Assembly (NCBI RefSeq): GCF_038502225.1
Contig: NW_027196440.1
Location: forward strand, 27,150 to 91,149
Origin: Cherax quadricarinatus
Taxonomy: Eukaryota > Arthropoda > Malacostraca > Decapoda > Parastacidae
Direction of reading: 5' to 3'
DNA length: 64,000 bases
Every line of letters starts with the position of its first letter. Position 1 is the stretch's first letter. Position numbers and translations under genes: made by a program. Positions 61,478-64,000 of the stretch are shown one piece after another. The notes under the pieces were generated by a model. It did no database searches. It was not told where the DNA came from and saw only the letters and a program-made list of their open reading frames with translations.

Positions 61478-63362
61478 TCAGGTCCCAAGTACCATTCGTC
61501 TCCATTCACTTTTATCTAACACGCTCACGCACGCTTGCTGGAAGTCCAAGCCTCTCACCCACAAAACCTCCTTTACCCCCTCTTTCCAACCCTTTCGAGG
61601 ACGGCCCCTACCCCGCCTTCCTGCCCCTATAGATTTATATGCTTTCCATGTCATTCTACTTTGATCCACTCTCTCTAAATGACCCAACCACCTCAACAGC
61701 CCCTCTTCTGCCCTCTGACTAATACTTTTATTAACTCCACACCTTTTCCTAATTTCCACACTCCGAATTTTCTGCATAATATTTACACCACACATTGCCC
61801 TTAGACAGGACATCTCCACTGCCTCCAACCGTCTCCTCGCTGCTGCATTTACCGCCCAAGCTTCACACCCATATAAGAGTGTTGGTACTACTATACTTTC
61901 ATACATTACCTTCTTTGCCTCCATAGATAACGTTTTTTGACTCCACATATACCTGAATGCACCACTCACCTTTTTTCCTTCATCAATTCTATGATTAACC
62001 TCATCCTTCATAAATCCATCTGCTGACACGTCAACTCCCAAATATCTGAAAACATTCACTTTATCCATACTCCTCCCCAATTTGATATCCAATTTTTCTT
62101 TATCTAAATCATTTGATACTCTCATCACCTTACTCTTTTCTATGTTCACTTTCAACTTTCTACCTTTACACCCATTCCCAAACTCATCCACTAACCTTTG
62201 CAATTTTTCTTTAGAATCTCCCATAAGCACAGTATCATCAACAAAAAGTAACTGTGTCACTTCCCATTTTGTATTTAATTCCCCATAATTTAATCCCACC
62301 CCTCTCCCGAACACCCTAGCATTTACTTCTTTTACAACCCCATCTATAAATATATTAAACCACCATTGTGACATTACACATCCCTGTCTAAGACCTACTT
62401 TTACCGGGAAGTAGTCTCCCTCTCTTCAACACACCCTAACCTGAGCCTCACTATCCTCATAAAAACTCTTTACAGCATTTAGTAACTTACCACCTACTCC
62501 ATATACGGTGGACCCCCGCATAACGATTACCTCCGAATGCGACCAATTATGTAAGTGTATTTATGTAAGTGCATTTGTACGTTTATGTTTGGGGGTCTGA
62601 AATGGACTAATCTACTTCACAATATTTCTTATGGGAACAAATTCGGTCAGTACTGGTACCTGAACATACTTCTGGAGTGAAAAAATATCGTTAACCGGGG
62701 GTCCACTGTACTTGCAACATCTGCCACATTGCTCCCCTATCCACTCTATCATATGCCTTTTCTAAATCCATAAATGCAATAAAAACTTCCCTATCTTTAT
62801 CTAAATAGTGCTCACACATATTCTTCAATGTAAACACTTGATCTACACATCCCTTACCCACTCTGAAACCTCGTTGCTCATCCGCAATCCTACATTCTGT
62901 CTTGCCTCTAATTCTTTCAATTATAACCCTACCATACACTTTCCTGGTATACTCAGTAAACTTATTCCTCTATAATTTTTACAATCTCTTTTGTCCCCCT
63001 TCCCTTTATATAAAGGGAATATACATGCTGTCTGCCAATCCCTAGGTACCTTCCCCTCTTTCATACATTTATTAAACAAAAATACCAACCACTCCAACAC
63101 TATATCTCCCCCTGTTTTTAACATTTCTGTCATGATCCCGTCAGTTCCAGCTGCTTTACCCCCTTTCATTCTACGTAATGCCTCACGCACCTCCCCCACA
63201 CTCACATCCTGTTCTTCTTCACTCCTAAAAGATGGTATACCTCCCTGGTCAGTGCATGAAATTACCACTTCCCTTTCTTCCTTGACATTTAAAAGTTCCT
63301 CAAAATATTCTCGCCATCTACCCAAACCCTCCATCTCCCCATCTACTAACTCCCCTACTCTG
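61478..63362 (-). pseudogene. RTE reverse transcriptase, copy R8
   Basis: 298-residue piece 61478-62374 (FNIFIDGVVKEVNARVFGRG, LLFVDDTVLMGD with FADD changed to FVDD, KSISQRAEEGLLRWLGHLER, RRGRGRPRKGWKEGVKEVLW). N-terminal pieces are 62691-62939 (YGRVIIERIRGKTECRIADE, AFMDLEKAYDRVDRG) and 62921-63409 (GELVDGEMEGLGRWREYFEE, KAAGTDGIMTEMLKTGGDIV, VPRDWQTACIFPLYKGKGDK). Both Asps of the catalytic box remain. Frameshifts near 62400 and 62940 and the MITE break the gene. Confidence 0.88.
62506..62708. mobile_element. 203-bp TA-flanked MITE, copy 2
   Basis: Inverted ends CGGTGGACCCCCGC and GGGGGTCCACTG; excising it with one TA restores the RTE reading CCATATACTTGCAACATC. The left end has A to G at position 2. 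Confidence 0.95.
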
Positions 63363-64000
63363 TAAATTTTGTATGTAGTATTAATCAAGGAATTACATAA
63401 AATAATCATAACATAATAAATTTATTGTGTCCATCTGTTTATTACCCAAATTCCACAATAACAAAATTATATTTGTTGTACCTATTACACTTCTCTCACA
63501 TAATGCGAACTTTAACAATGATGTTAAAAACACTAATACAGTGGACCCCCGCCTTATGATGAGCTTCCAATGCGACCCATTATGTAAGTGTATTTATATA
63601 AGTGCTTTTGTATGTGTATTTTTGGGGGTCTGAAACGGACTAATCTAATTCACAGTATTCCTTATGGGAACAAATTCGTTCATTAACGGCACCTGAACAT
63701 ACTTCTGGAATGAAATTATATCGTAAGGCGGGGGTCCACTGTATATTGTACAATCATAACTTCATGTACCAAAGTTATTGTATTTCCTTAGAATATAAAA
63801 GTTCATTACAAAAACTTTGCACTAAATGTATGTAAAAACTTGACCAGCAAAGATATTTTATCCATTTACTGGTTTGGTATTAGTACTGTGACTTATCTTC
63901 CATGACTGTGCTGCTTGTGAAAATCATCTGGTACAACAATACAAAGATATTTAAGCTCAGATGAAGTTTAATCTTGGCTGCCATAGTTGGTTTGTAAGAA
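63363..64000 (-). repeat. Right arm of the distant inverted repeat
   Basis: Reverse complement of 3541-3985, continuing to the window edge. It is split by MITE copy 3 at 63539-63741, inserted at the TA that corresponds to GTATATTAGCG in the left arm. Left-arm anchors recur in order on the minus strand: GTCACAGTACTAATACC, ACAATAACTTTGGTA, GTTTTTAACATC, TATGTGAGAGAAGT, AATTTGGGTAATA. Confidence 0.75.
63539..63741. mobile_element. 203-bp TA-flanked MITE, copy 3
   Basis: Inverted ends CAGTGGACCCCCGCCTTA and TAAGGCGGGGGTCCACTG, perfect over at least 18 bp, between TA dinucleotides. The left arm of the inverted repeat gives the empty site. Confidence 0.96.

Larger units (their letters stand above)
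61149..63362 (-). mobile_element. RTE copy R8, 5'-truncated, with MITE inside
   Basis: 3' end with poly-A (T run at 61146-61155), conserved block ACCGAGGCAGGGTGACCC, 3' UTR to 61477, then coding sequence to 63362. Interrupted by the 203-bp MITE at 62506-62708. Its 5' truncation point meets the inverted-repeat right arm. Confidence 0.9.

Overview
The window looks like intergenic DNA from a large invertebrate nuclear genome, most likely a decapod crustacean and possibly a freshwater crayfish. The basis is eukaryotic repeat content: RTE, CR1-group and L2/Jockey-like LINEs, Gypsy and BEL/Pao LTR elements, Tigger/pogo and piggyBac DNA transposons, abundant microsatellites, and repeat families I associate with decapods. 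The species is inference. I see no convincing host gene, tRNA, rRNA, CRISPR array or bacterial operon. Every coding stretch I can support belongs to a transposable element.

Layout. 0.2-3.3 kb: near full-length RTE LINE (minus). 3.5-4.0 kb: an unclassified repeat whose inverted partner closes the window at 63.4-64.0 kb. 4.4-9.3 kb: a mosaic of LINE fragments (CR1-like, RTE, L2/Jockey-like and a PHD-finger LINE here called LINE-P). 9.3-15.2 kb: a Gypsy element (minus) with Gmr1/copia-like domain order (protease, integrase, RT, RNase H). 15.2-17.9 kb: BEL/Pao copy B (plus). 17.9-22.8 kb: full-length LINE-P copy 1 (minus). 22.8-27.6 kb: BEL/Pao copy A (minus). 27.6-30.3 kb: an L2/Jockey-like LINE (LINE-J) carrying a 1000-bp solo LTR. 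30.3-39.4 kb: three CR1-like copies (minus), one split by LINE-P copy 2. 39.9-42.9 kb: a 15-bp minisatellite invaded by two Tigger deletion derivatives and a foldback repeat. 43.0-48.0 kb: a Tigger-like shell holding a piggyBac element whose transposase gene is itself broken by two LINE fragments and flanked by a 203-bp MITE. 48.0-63.4 kb: RTE copies, a TTAA-flanked piggyBac-type non-autonomous element, full-length LINE-P copy 3 splitting one RTE copy, and two more 203-bp MITEs.

How the parts relate. The order of insertion can be read from nesting: RTE and CR1-like copies are hosts of LINE-P; LINE-J is host of the solo LTR; minisatellite and RTE DNA are hosts of Tigger-type elements and MITEs. 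LINE-P looks youngest: its three long copies are nearly identical, two share the same 5' terminus, and most damage is homopolymer or short indels. LINE-P encodes ORF1 (PHD finger plus three CCCH zinc fingers plus a variable 12-residue repeat) and ORF2 (endonuclease plus RT), joined in copy 3 by an overlapping ATGA stop/start next to a length-variable G tract. The most notable items are the LINE-P ORF1 and ORF1/ORF2 junction, the Gmr1-like Gypsy in a probable crustacean, the inverted Pao pair bridged by LINE-P, and splice-donor-like tandem tails on two LINE families.
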